Shown here one piece after another: positions 26,579 to 36,300 of a DNA stretch of 52,958 nt; position 1 is the first letter of the stretch; every line of letters begins with the position of its first letter. The position numbers and the translations under genes were made by a program. Source of the stretch: Pseudobutyrivibrio ruminis (GTDB lineage Bacteria > Bacillota > Clostridia > Lachnospirales > Lachnospiraceae); the NCBI GenBank assembly GCA_015057315.1, contig SVER01000025.1, forward strand, positions 1 to 52,958, read 5' to 3'. The notes beneath the pieces were generated by a model. It did no database searches. It saw only the letters and a program-made list of their open reading frames with translations, and was not told the DNA's origin.

Positions 26579-29500
26579 ATGAAGAGAAGAATGAAGAAAG
26601 CCATAGCACTTTCTATGGCAACAGCAATGGTCCTGCCAGCGATTCCAAATTCAAGCCTTGGTTCGCTGAATGCAAATGCGGCAGAAAGCATTAGCAGGGT
26701 TATGGTACATGATCCATCTATTTTTGCGTACAACGATGAGTACTACGTATTTGGATCACACATTGCAACTGCTAAATCATCAGATTTAGTAAACTGGACA
26801 CAGGTTTCTACAGATTATCAAAGTGTAGAAAACAATCCAATCTACGGAAATGTTAAGGAAAATCTGGCCGAGTCATTTAAGTGGGCAGGCTATGATGATG
26901 GAGATTGCAAAGGTGGCTATGCGGTTTGGGCACCAGATGTAATCTACAATCCAAACTATGTTTGGGCAGATGGTCACAAGGGCGCATACATGCTCTACTA
27001 TAGTGCATCATCTACATGGCGTCGTTCATGCATCGGCTATATGGTAAGTGACAGAGCAGATGGTGGTTACACATACGGTGGAACAGTGGTATATTCTGGA
27101 TTTACCAACACTGGCAAGGTTAATTATGACGGTAACAGCACTAGAGATACTACATATACTAATGACTATCTTCCATTCAACAAGCTTATTGAAGAAGGCA
27201 AGATTGATGGTGATGTAAGCACATGGAAGTGCTTCAATACAAACGGTAGCTGGAATAATAATTACGCTCCAAACGCAATTGACCCAACCCTTTTCTATGA
27301 TGCAACAGGGGAACACCTTTACATGGTATATGGCTCATGGTCAGGTGGTCTTTTCATTCTTGAAATCGACCAGAAGACTGGTGAGGCAATCTACCCAGGT
27401 AAGGATGGCGTAGATGAAACAAGTGGAAATTATGTTGATAGATATTTTGGAACACACATAGCTGGTGGAAATCATCAGTCAGGTGAAGGTCCATACATTG
27501 AGTATGACAAGAATACTGGCTACTATTACATGTATGAAACATACGGTGGTCTTACAACAACAGGCGGATATAACATGAGACTGTTCCGCTCTAAGAATCC
27601 AACTGGTCCTTACGAGGATGCATCAGGAAAGAATGCGGCAGGTAGTGGAAAGAATTGTTATCAGTACGGTACAAAGCTTATTGGTAACTATCAATTCTAT
27701 GGCCAGCCAGGATATCGTGCAGCAGGTCACAACTCAGCTCTCATTACAGATGATGGAAAATATTATCTCATCTATCATCAGAGATTCCTTGATTCATCAA
27801 GAGGTGAGGGACATGAGGTAAGAGTACATCAGCAGTTCTTAAATGAGGACGACTGGCTTGTAACAGCTGTTTACGAAAACAGAAATGAGCAGATTCAAAA
27901 GTACACACTGGATGATGTGGTTGGTACATACGAATATGTAAATCATGGCAATGCAGAAAAGGACGGTAGCATGATTTCTACTCAGTCTGTTGAGCTGAAT
28001 GCAGACGGTACAGTTACAGGTGATGTAACAGGTACATGGACAATGGCAGATGCTACAGACCGTGATTATACTTACGTAACAATCAACGCAGATAACGCAA
28101 CATACAAGGGTGTGTTCTTTGAGCAGACAAATGACAATGGCGAAAAGACCATGACATTTACTGCAAACGGAAATAACAACCTTGCAATCTGGGGAAGCAA
28201 ATACGAGGAAACAGATGAAACAGCTGCAGGCAAGGTGATTGAGCAGCTTAAGGATATTATTCCTGAATCTACACGTGAGAATATTCAGCTTCCTACTGAA
28301 CTTGGCAAGGCTAAGATTGAATGGTCATCAGATAATCAGGCTGTACTTTCGGATGATGGTAAGGTAAGCACTCCTTCATCAGATACAGAGGTTACTCTTA
28401 CAGGCAAAGTTACAGTAAATAGTTATAGCACAGATGCTACATTTAAAGTGCTTGTATACGATGCTCCAAAGGTAATCGTAGGTTACGATTTTGATAGTGT
28501 TGATGGAGATGCTGTCAGTGCTACATCAGCTTCAACAAAAGATAGCGTGGCAACACTTAAGGGCGATGCTAAGGTGGTTACTGATGAAGAAAGAGGACAG
28601 GTGCTTAAGCTTGAAAATGAAGCTGGCAACAAGCAGGTAAACTATTTATCACTACCAAGCGATGTATTTTCCAATGTGGATAAAGCTGGATACACTGTAA
28701 GCATGTGGGTAAATATTGATTCATCTACATGGGAGCACAGTGCATTGTTTGAAGCAGATTGGCTGGCAGATGGAGCATCTACAGGAACATATCCAATGAC
28801 TAGAATTGGAGCAAACCTGATTGGAAGAATTAATGCAAATGATTATTCAGATGCAGTTCCAGGCTTATCTTACAGTGAACTTACAAACAAATGGCAGCTT
28901 GTAACCTATACAGTAGCTCCAAATGGAATTAAGGTATATCTCAATGGAAATGAGATAGTATACGATAAAAAAGATATTTCAAATTGCTTCTCGGGACAAG
29001 GTGCAGCAATCCAAAATGCTAACCATGTAATGGTAGGCGCAGGAGATATTTGGACAGATGAAGATGTTAGAAATGCAATGTTTGATGATGTTCGTATATA
29101 CGATACTGCTCTTACAGGAAGCGAGATAAAGGATATCTACGAAAATACCTTTAAGGAAAAGAAGGAAGAACCAGAAGAGCCTGAGGTAGTTGAGAAGGCT
29201 ATTGATGAGGAAGAGCCTGAAGTAGAGGGCCAGACAAAGGTATATGTAAAGCTTGATAATAAAGAGTTTACTGGTGACACATTCGTATATGCGATAGATG
29301 AAAAGCAGAATGATTTACTTGGCGAATACCCAGGTAAAAAGATGGCTCACATTGGTAACGGCTGGTATTCAGTAAATGTTCCTGATGACATGCTTTATAC
29401 AGAAGATGAGTCAAAGGAATCAGATGAAGAAAAGCTAGATGAAGAAGCTTCAGATGAAGAAGATGCTATTGATGAGACTGCTGAAGATTCTTTAGAAGAT

Positions 29501-30412
29501 AGTGATAAGCAAACTGAGGAATCAAAGGAAGAGATAGTAAATGAAGATATTAATGAGTCTGATAGCAAGACAAGTACAGATAGTGATGTTCAGGATGAAG
29601 ATGATACTACTGAGCCAGTAGAAGAGAATGAAAGTGTCGTTACTTCATTGCTTAAGGCTATTAAATCTGCATTCACACCACTTCAGGTAAGTGCAGCAGA
29701 GCACGATATATTTAACGAAGGTATTGTAGTTAGAGTAAATGATGGAGACAGTGTTGATAAGATTGCAACAGCTTTATTTACAGCAACAAGACCTTCAGCT
29801 GATGAGCTAAAGCAGGAGGATACAGAAAAAGAGCCAGAGACACCATCTGAGCCAGAGACACCATCTGAGCCAGAGACACCAAGTGCACCAAGTACACCAA
29901 GCACTCCAAGTACACCAAGTGCTCCAAGTACACCAAGTACTCCAAGCACTCCAAGCACACCAAGCGGTTCAGGTTCATCAAGCAGCTCAGCTTCTACAAG
30001 TAGCTCAAGCTCGCAGGCAAGCACTACTGTTACAACACCTGTAGCAAGCACAACAACAATTGCTGATGCAACTGTTCCAACTGCTGGAAATGTAACAAAG
30101 ACAGCTGATGCCTCTACTAAGAAGAGCACAAAATCTTCTACAAAAACAGCTAAGGCTGAATCAGTAGAGGAAGAAGCTACAGAAGATGATGCAGAAGTAG
30201 AAGATGATGAAACAGAGGAAGTAGTTTCAGATACATCAGAAGATGCTGATGATACTACAACTGAAACAACAATTGCAGATGAAGAGACTCCAGAGGCTGT
30301 AGATGAAACAGTAGTAGACTCTAAGGGTGTTAATCCAGCAGTTATTGTTGTAATAATACTTGTAATTGCAGCAGCTGGCGCTGGAATTGTAATCTTTAGA
30401 AAAAGAGCTTAA
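26579..30412 (+). CDS. Secreted, membrane-anchored GH43 arabinanase with LamG and CBM26-like modules
   Basis: A 1277-residue exo-protein predicted to cut alpha-1,5-arabinan. A signal peptide ends near NANA-AES (about 35). The GH43 five-bladed propeller runs to about residue 440 with candidate catalytic Asp45 (VHDPSIF), modulator Asp235 (AIDPTLF) and acid Glu303 (SGEGPYI). A small beta domain, an Ig-like domain (IEWSSDNQAVLSDDGKVS) and a LamG-type lectin domain (about 640-860) follow. A CBM26-like starch-binding module begins at TKVYVKLDNKEF; it seems split by an acidic stretch of about 100 residues before VFNEG-like IFNEGIVVRVNDGD. Then come Pro/Thr/Ser repeats (SEPETP, SAPSTP), an acidic region and a C-terminal helix with FRKRA; no LPXTG is seen. 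The ATG at 26579 follows AGGGGGA. Confidence 0.9.
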   Translation: MKRRMKKAIALSMATAMVLPAIPNSSLGSLNANAAESISRVMVHDPSIFAYNDEYYVFGSHIATAKSSDLVNWTQVSTDYQSVENNPIYGNVKENLAESFKWAGYDDGDCKGGYAVWAPDVIYNPNYVWADGHKGAYMLYYSASSTWRRSCIGYMVSDRADGGYTYGGTVVYSGFTNTGKVNYDGNSTRDTTYTNDYLPFNKLIEEGKIDGDVSTWKCFNTNGSWNNNYAPNAIDPTLFYDATGEHLYMVYGSWSGGLFILEIDQKTGEAIYPGKDGVDETSGNYVDRYFGTHIAGGNHQSGEGPYIEYDKNTGYYYMYETYGGLTTTGGYNMRLFRSKNPTGPYEDASGKNAAGSGKNCYQYGTKLIGNYQFYGQPGYRAAGHNSALITDDGKYYLIYHQRFLDSSRGEGHEVRVHQQFLNEDDWLVTAVYENRNEQIQKYTLDDVVGTYEYVNHGNAEKDGSMISTQSVELNADGTVTGDVTGTWTMADATDRDYTYVTINADNATYKGVFFEQTNDNGEKTMTFTANGNNNLAIWGSKYEETDETAAGKVIEQLKDIIPESTRENIQLPTELGKAKIEWSSDNQAVLSDDGKVSTPSSDTEVTLTGKVTVNSYSTDATFKVLVYDAPKVIVGYDFDSVDGDAVSATSASTKDSVATLKGDAKVVTDEERGQVLKLENEAGNKQVNYLSLPSDVFSNVDKAGYTVSMWVNIDSSTWEHSALFEADWLADGASTGTYPMTRIGANLIGRINANDYSDAVPGLSYSELTNKWQLVTYTVAPNGIKVYLNGNEIVYDKKDISNCFSGQGAAIQNANHVMVGAGDIWTDEDVRNAMFDDVRIYDTALTGSEIKDIYENTFKEKKEEPEEPEVVEKAIDEEEPEVEGQTKVYVKLDNKEFTGDTFVYAIDEKQNDLLGEYPGKKMAHIGNGWYSVNVPDDMLYTEDESKESDEEKLDEEASDEEDAIDETAEDSLEDSDKQTEESKEEIVNEDINESDSKTSTDSDVQDEDDTTEPVEENESVVTSLLKAIKSAFTPLQVSAAEHDIFNEGIVVRVNDGDSVDKIATALFTATRPSADELKQEDTEKEPETPSEPETPSEPETPSAPSTPSTPSTPSAPSTPSTPSTPSTPSGSGSSSSSASTSSSSSQASTTVTTPVASTTTIADATVPTAGNVTKTADASTKKSTKSSTKTAKAESVEEEATEDDAEVEDDETEEVVSDTSEDADDTTTETTIADEETPEAVDETVVDSKGVNPAVIVVIILVIAAAGAGIVIFRKRA

Positions 30413-30433
30413 ATTATTCCAGGACTAGTAATT

Positions 30434-30467
30434 AAACCTATCCCTATTTTGTAGGGGTAGGTTTTTT
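30434..30467 (+). terminator. Rho-independent terminator of the arabinanase gene
   Basis: AAACCTATCCCTA pairs with TAGGGGTAGGTTT, ending in TTTTTTA. Confidence 0.9.
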
Positions 30468-30557
30468 ATTATCTAAAAACAGTGGTGATTTATTTATTCC
30501 AATAGGCTATACTATTGCCCAAAAGAATCAAAACATACAGTTTAGCTAGAAGGGGGA

Positions 30558-32417
30558 ATGATTTTGTATTTAGGAAAAATATCTAAGGAGTTCAACAGCA
30601 AATATAATTACGATGGACAGCTTGGCCTTAAGGTGACAGAAGAATCTATTGAGCTTAGAGTATGGGCGCCTGAAGCCGATAGCGTAAGTGTTAATATTTA
30701 TGAGTCAGGGGATATTTCGGACAATGCTATTAGCATTACAATTCCTATGGATTATCAGGAAAAGGGTGTATTTTTGGCCAGGATAGACAAAAGCTGCATG
30801 GGTCGTTTCTATACATATATGGTAAATAGAAATGGTGAAGCTACAGAGGCTTGTGACCCATATGCTAAGGCCGTTGGAGTCAACGGAGATAGAGCAGCCA
30901 TCATAGATTTAAAGGCTACTAATCCTAAGGGTTGGGAGAATGATACGAATCCCAATGCATCCTTGCCAGCTAATGAGCGAGTTATTTATGAAGCCCATGT
31001 AAGAGATTTGACTAAGTCAGATTCTTCAAATGTAAAGCACAAAGGTTTGTTTAAGGGGGTTACAGAATCTGCAGCTGAGGATAGCAAAATCGGTCTTAAT
31101 TACATAGCAGACCTTGGAGTAACCCATATCCAGTTTCTTCCAATATATGATTTTGGAAGTGTGGACGAGAAAAATCCAGGCTTTAATTGGGGCTATGACC
31201 CAAAGAATTATTTTGCTGTGGAAGGCTCATATTCAACAGATCCATACAATCCTATAGCTAGAATAACAGAGCTAAAGGAAATGATTATGGCCTGTCATAA
31301 TAAGGGACTTAGCGTTGTTATGGATGTGGTTTTAAATCATGTGTTTGATGCAAAGAGCTTTTGCTTTAATAAAATCGTTCCCGGATATTTTTCAAGAATA
31401 GACAGTAATGGAATATACAGTAATGGTTCATTTTGCGGCAATGATACCGCAAGCGAAAGGTACATGGTAAGCAAATATATTGTAGATAATATCCTTTACT
31501 GGGCCAAGGAATATCATATTGATGGCTTCCGTTTTGATTTGGTAGGTCTCATAGATGTAGATACTATCAATGAATTGATTGAAAAAGTGCATGCTATTAG
31601 GCCTGATGTTATATTCCATGGCGAGGGCTGGGAGCTTCCAACAGTTATGACTGCTGTTAAGCCTCTTGCCACTCAGATGAATGCAGATAAGACTCCTGAG
31701 CTTGCATATTTTGATGATGTTATTAGAAATCTTTTAAGGGGAGATAATTTTCATCCTACAGAAAAAGGCTATTGTAACGGGGCGAAAAGCATGAAAAGTT
31801 TGCTGAAAACCTGTTTGATGGGAAAAAGGTATTACACATCAAATTGCAATCAACTGATTAATTATGTTAGCTGCCATGATGACTACACTCTATACGATAA
31901 GTTTAAGGTGGCAGGTGCTGATTTAGCTGATGATATTTTATATAAGCAGTGTATGCTTGCAGCAGGAATTTGTTTTATTTCAAAGGGCACACCACTTATT
32001 CTTAATGGAGAAGAGTTTGCGAGAACAAAAGTGGATGAAGAGGGCAATATTGTTTCTAATTCCTATAATTCCAGTGACTTCGTAAATGCGATAGATTGGA
32101 ATGTATTAAAGGATGCTAAGAAGCAGGAGATGATTAAGTACTACAAGTCACTTATAGTATTTAAAAGAAACTATGCTAATGTTAAATTTGAAGGCTTTAA
32201 GGATGGGATAGATGACGAGAGCTTACTGATAAATGGTAGCCTTGGGGACAAGAGAATTGTCATTCTGATCAATCCAGAAAATAAAGAGATAAGCTATAAT
32301 CTATCAGAAGGAACATACAACACCATTGTATGTTCAGATAGTAAATTAGTTTCAAAACAATACGAGGGCAGTGTCACTGTTCCTTCTGTAGGATTTATGG
32401 TGCTAGAGGAAAACTAG
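30558..32417 (+). CDS. pulA: Type I pullulanase / glycogen debranching enzyme (GH13)
   Basis: A 619-residue debranching enzyme hydrolysing alpha-1,6 bonds in glycogen, pullulan or limit dextrins. An N-terminal CBM48-type domain (LRVWAPEADSVSVNIY) precedes the GH13 barrel. The diagnostic NWGYDPKNYF is present, with MDVVLNHV, the nucleophile Asp in DGFRFDLVGL, the acid Glu in FHGEGWE and the third Asp in SCHDDYTLYDK. There is no signal peptide, so it acts on intracellular glycogen or imported dextrins and fits with glgCD. AGGGGG lies too close to the ATG at 30558; the in-frame TTG at 30564 has the better spacing and may be the true start. Confidence 0.92.
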   Translation: MILYLGKISKEFNSKYNYDGQLGLKVTEESIELRVWAPEADSVSVNIYESGDISDNAISITIPMDYQEKGVFLARIDKSCMGRFYTYMVNRNGEATEACDPYAKAVGVNGDRAAIIDLKATNPKGWENDTNPNASLPANERVIYEAHVRDLTKSDSSNVKHKGLFKGVTESAAEDSKIGLNYIADLGVTHIQFLPIYDFGSVDEKNPGFNWGYDPKNYFAVEGSYSTDPYNPIARITELKEMIMACHNKGLSVVMDVVLNHVFDAKSFCFNKIVPGYFSRIDSNGIYSNGSFCGNDTASERYMVSKYIVDNILYWAKEYHIDGFRFDLVGLIDVDTINELIEKVHAIRPDVIFHGEGWELPTVMTAVKPLATQMNADKTPELAYFDDVIRNLLRGDNFHPTEKGYCNGAKSMKSLLKTCLMGKRYYTSNCNQLINYVSCHDDYTLYDKFKVAGADLADDILYKQCMLAAGICFISKGTPLILNGEEFARTKVDEEGNIVSNSYNSSDFVNAIDWNVLKDAKKQEMIKYYKSLIVFKRNYANVKFEGFKDGIDDESLLINGSLGDKRIVILINPENKEISYNLSEGTYNTIVCSDSKLVSKQYEGSVTVPSVGFMVLEEN

Positions 32418-32421
32418 TACA

Positions 32422-33054
32422 TTATATATTTTTCTTACAAACATCATTAAGGCAACATTTATCGCAGTAAGGTGCGGTGCGGGCGGTGCAGATAGCACGT
32501 CCGTGATCCACCAGCCTGTGGCAAAGGTTGTTGCCTTCCTCAGGAGGGATAATTTTTCTAAGAGCCATCTCTACCTTGGTTGGCTCTTTTATGTTATCTA
32601 CCAGTCCAATTCTATTAGAAAGGCGGATGGCGTGGGTATCTGTCACGACGGCAGGCTTGCCAAATACATCACCTAAAATCAGGTTGGCAGATTTGCGGCC
32701 CACACCAGGAAGTGCCAATAATTCTTCCATAGTATCAGGAACCTTGCAGTCATAAACATCCCTAAGCATCTTCATACAGGCAACGATGTCTTTGGCTTTA
32801 GATTTGCCAAGGCCACATGGACGCACGATTGCTTCCACATCACTTACATCGGCATCAGCAATAGCGCTGATGGTAGGAAATTTTTCATAGAGATGTGGAA
32901 CTATTTCATTAACTCTGGCATCTGTGCACTGGGCAGCAAGCCTGACAGATACCAGCAACTTCCAGGCATCATCATAATCCAAGGTGCAATCACTGTAAGG
33001 ATATTCTTTTTTTAATCTTTCAATTACTATAAGTGCTAATTCTTTTTTTCTCAT
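32422..33054 (-). CDS. nth: Endonuclease III (base-excision repair)
   Basis: A 210-residue DNA glycosylase/AP lyase that removes oxidised pyrimidines. The helix-hairpin-helix LPGVGRKSAN carries the catalytic Lys121 and VVTDTHAIRLSNRIG the catalytic Asp139. The C-terminal [4Fe-4S] motif is Cys189-x7-Cys197-x2-Cys200-x5-Cys206, one residue longer in the first gap than the E. coli spacing. It converges with the pullulanase gene with a 4-bp gap. Confidence 0.95.
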   Translation of the reverse strand: MRKKELALIVIERLKKEYPYSDCTLDYDDAWKLLVSVRLAAQCTDARVNEIVPHLYEKFPTISAIADADVSDVEAIVRPCGLGKSKAKDIVACMKMLRDVYDCKVPDTMEELLALPGVGRKSANLILGDVFGKPAVVTDTHAIRLSNRIGLVDNIKEPTKVEMALRKIIPPEEGNNLCHRLVDHGRAICTARTAPYCDKCCLNDVCKKNI

Positions 33055-33186
33055 GGGATAATAATAACACAGAAAGCATATGGAGGGGATAACTTTTGAA
33101 TATTAGTTTCAATTAGTAAAAAGCACAGAAGATTGCCAATTTTTTGTACAATGTGATGAAAATGTGATTAGAGTGTGAATTTTTTA

Positions 33187-33215
33187 TTGAAAAGAGATTT
33201 AATAAATGATACTCT
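33187..33215 (+). promoter_or_regulatory. Candidate promoter of the giant PHP-protein gene
   Basis: TTGAAA (33187-33192), a 17-bp spacer, and TACTCT (33210-33215). The -10 box is weak. It would start a leader of about 125 nt. Confidence 0.4.
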
Positions 33216-33246
33216 AGCATTACACGACATAACGATTTAGGAAAGG

Positions 33247-33307
33247 CGATTTACATACCGAATCATTGAGGTTAATAGCGGATGATTGGTGTGGGTCGCT
33301 TTTTTTG
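33247..33307 (+). promoter_or_regulatory. Attenuator-like hairpin with T run in the leader of the giant gene
   Basis: GCGA and ACATACC on the left pair with GGTGTG and TCGC on the right, with an inner hairpin AATCAT / ATGATT. It is followed by seven T at 33300-33306, about 40 bp before the start codon. This is a terminator positioned between promoter and gene, as in an attenuator or riboswitch. I recognise no riboswitch consensus. Confidence 0.5.
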
Positions 33308-33348
33308 ACGCGTTTTGTCAGATATTAATTAAGGAGGAGAGTATAGGA

Positions 33349-36300
33349 ATGAAAAAATTGGCTCGAAGAGGGCTTTCTTTAGTTCTGGCTTTTTTGATGA
33401 TTGCAACGACTGCATATTCTGATATATCCTTTGTATCTCGTGCAGAAGAAACAAATCATGTGTGGACTAAGGTAAGCCTAGGCGAGATCACTTCTAGTGA
33501 CTCTATTGCCATCGCAATTACAACATCTGATGGCGAAACCTATGTTATGCCAAGCGTATCCTCAACTAAAGCTGCACCTGTTGCGGTATCTGCAACAGTT
33601 AGCGGTAGCGAGCTTACCGTTTCAGAGGGTAAGGACAGTGATTATGCTTGGAACGTTAGCAAGAAAACAGTAGAAGAAACTGTTGTTGCTAATGCAGAAA
33701 ACAATGCTGAAGTTGAAGAGGATTCTTTAGTAGAAAAGAATCTTTCAGATTCAGAGGACAAAACTGAAGAAGTAACTTCAGAAAAATCATCTGAAGAAAC
33801 TCCAGTAGTTGAAGAGGATTCTTCAAAGACTGTTGTGGAAGAAGCAACAGAAGAGCCTTCTTTAGATAAGAAGGAAGCTTCAGAGGAATTAAAAGAAGAT
33901 GCTTTAGAAGAAGAGAAAGAAGAAGAGGACGAGAAGAAGGAAGAGACAGTAACAAAGACATACTACACATTTGCTTCTGGTTCTAACTATCTCTACACTA
34001 CAGCGACAAACAATGGTATCAGAGTTAATGATATGCCAAAGGATGAAGTAGGCGCTAGATGGGAATTAGCTGATAACGGCTATCTATCAGCTGAGGACTC
34101 TAAAGGAACTACTCGCTATTTAGGGGTATACAACAAGCAGGATTTCAGAGGCTATGGTTTAACAAAGACTGGAGATTTCCCTAAGAATATTGCTGACCAG
34201 TCAGTGGCTTTCTACAAGCTCACCACCAAAAACGCAGGTGATGCCAATGTTGCAGCACCTACAGCTTCAATCGAAAGCGGTGAGGCAGTAGATTTTGGCG
34301 CTGAGGTAAAGCTTACATGCGCAGATGAAGATGCAAAGATTTATTACAACGTAAACGGTAGTGAGGATAACTATTCCCCATACAAGGAAGCTGTTGTTAT
34401 CACAAAGGACACTACAATCTACGCTTATGCTACAAAGGATGATAAGAAGAGCGAAATCGTTTCTTTCAATTATACACTTGCAGCAGGAAGCAAAATCACT
34501 GATGTAACAAAGCTTGATTCTGAGCAGGAGTTTGTTCTTGCATTTAACGATGCAAACATCATGACAACAACTGCTACAGCACCAGATAAGAAGGGTAATA
34601 CAAAGCTTGAAGCTCTTAAGGCAGAGCTTGATTCTGACAAGCACCTTGTTTACTCAGAGGCAGAAGCACCTATCGCAAAGCTTTCATTAGAGAAGGCTGA
34701 GGCAGATGGTGAGTATTACATCACAACAAACATCTTTATTGAAAATGTATTAACAAAGCATTATTTAACAACTACAGCTACAGGCAGTGCACTTTCTTTT
34801 GTTACTGAAAAGACAGATTACAGCACATGGTCAGTAGAGACACAGGAAGATGGTAGCTTGTTAATTAAGAACACAAAGGCTATCTATCATGATGCAAAGA
34901 AGAACATTGATAAGCCACAGTACATCGAGTTCTACAACACCTTCACGACCTACAGCTATGTTGCAGGAACAGATAAAATCGATGCATTCAAGCTTAATGC
35001 ATACACAGTTCCTTCCCTTCAGGTAAAGGAAGACGTTCCTACTAAAAATACTGTAGGCAAGCTGCTTACAAGAGAGCTTTATGATGGTGACCAGGTAGTT
35101 GCATATCATCCAGGCTCAGGCAAGGTTATGACATCGGTTGCTGAAAAGGGTGGTCTTCAGGGAATCGACCTTAAGCCAGCTGAAGATGCAACAATTGATA
35201 TCAATGGTACTGAAGCTGTTGTTCTTACAGTAGTAATCGATGAAAATGGAAACTATCTGTTCAAGACAGAAGATGGTAAGTATCTTACAATCGAAAAGTT
35301 AGAGACAGAAAAGGATGGCAAGAAAAAGACAACAATCAATCTTATTCTTGCAGATAACGCAACAGATGAAAGCACATGGACTCTTGCAGCAGCAGATGAC
35401 AAGAATGCTGGTAACTTCTATCTTAAGAGTGCAACTGTAAAGGTTGGCTCTAGCGTTCAGGCATTCGAGTACTACGGCGGTGATTTCAAGGCTTATGGCT
35501 TCAAGGAAGATCCAGCTTACGTATTTAATTTCTTCGCTTTAGAAGAAGGCGAGAAGACAGTTAAGCTTGAGTACGAGGACGAAAGACTTGCTGTTGCACA
35601 GTGGGCAGGTAATGCTCATTACAACGAGTTTGAAGAATGTGCTAAAGCAATCTATGGTGATAAATACGCTACAAACGATATGCTTGATAAGTCAGCAAAG
35701 TTCACATCAGTCGTTGGTGGTGTAGAAACACAGCCATGGACATCTGCAAAGAGCACAACAACAGGCTCAACAAGCTATTACATGGGTTCAACTGGTGTTG
35801 CAAATGCTGCAACAGACTACATGCAGCTTGCTCTTTCAACAGTTGGCTATGGAAACCTTGAGCTTGGCTTTAGAATGAGAGCCTCAAATACAGCAGCTGG
35901 TTCATTCCAGTTACAGTATTCAACAGATGGAGAGAACTTTAAAAACTTCAAGACAGGTACTTACTCATACAAATATTCTGCATACAAGAAATCTGGTAAG
36001 CAGGATGAAAATGGTAAGGAAATCATGGAGCAGTATGAGGTAAGTGGTTCTGGCGATATTGCAGACGGTATTGCAAAGACATCTTACGCTCCTACATATT
36101 ATGTGAGCTTTAAATTTAATGTTCCAAATGCAGCAGCAAATGCTGAGAAGCTTTATATCAGATTTGTTCCTGGCAACATGAATGCAAAGGGCGATAAGGA
36201 GCCATCTAAGGGCGGCGTTATCCGTATGGATAGTGTTGTATTATCAGGAAACCCAGTTATCGACCCTACAAGAGCAAGATTTGTTGTCGCAAATCCAAGC

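Noticed and set aside
29683..30129. Minus-strand ORF of 148 residues with LGVLGVLG repeats
   Set aside because: It is the antisense shadow of the Pro/Thr/Ser linker of the arabinanase.
30330..30412. Sortase (LPXTG) anchoring of the two large surface proteins
   Set aside because: Both end in a membrane helix and basic residues, but no LPXTG-like motif precedes the helix in either protein.
33215..33310. c-di-GMP riboswitch before the giant gene
   Set aside because: I could not find the type I tetraloop/receptor or type II core sequences; only a hairpin and T run are supported.
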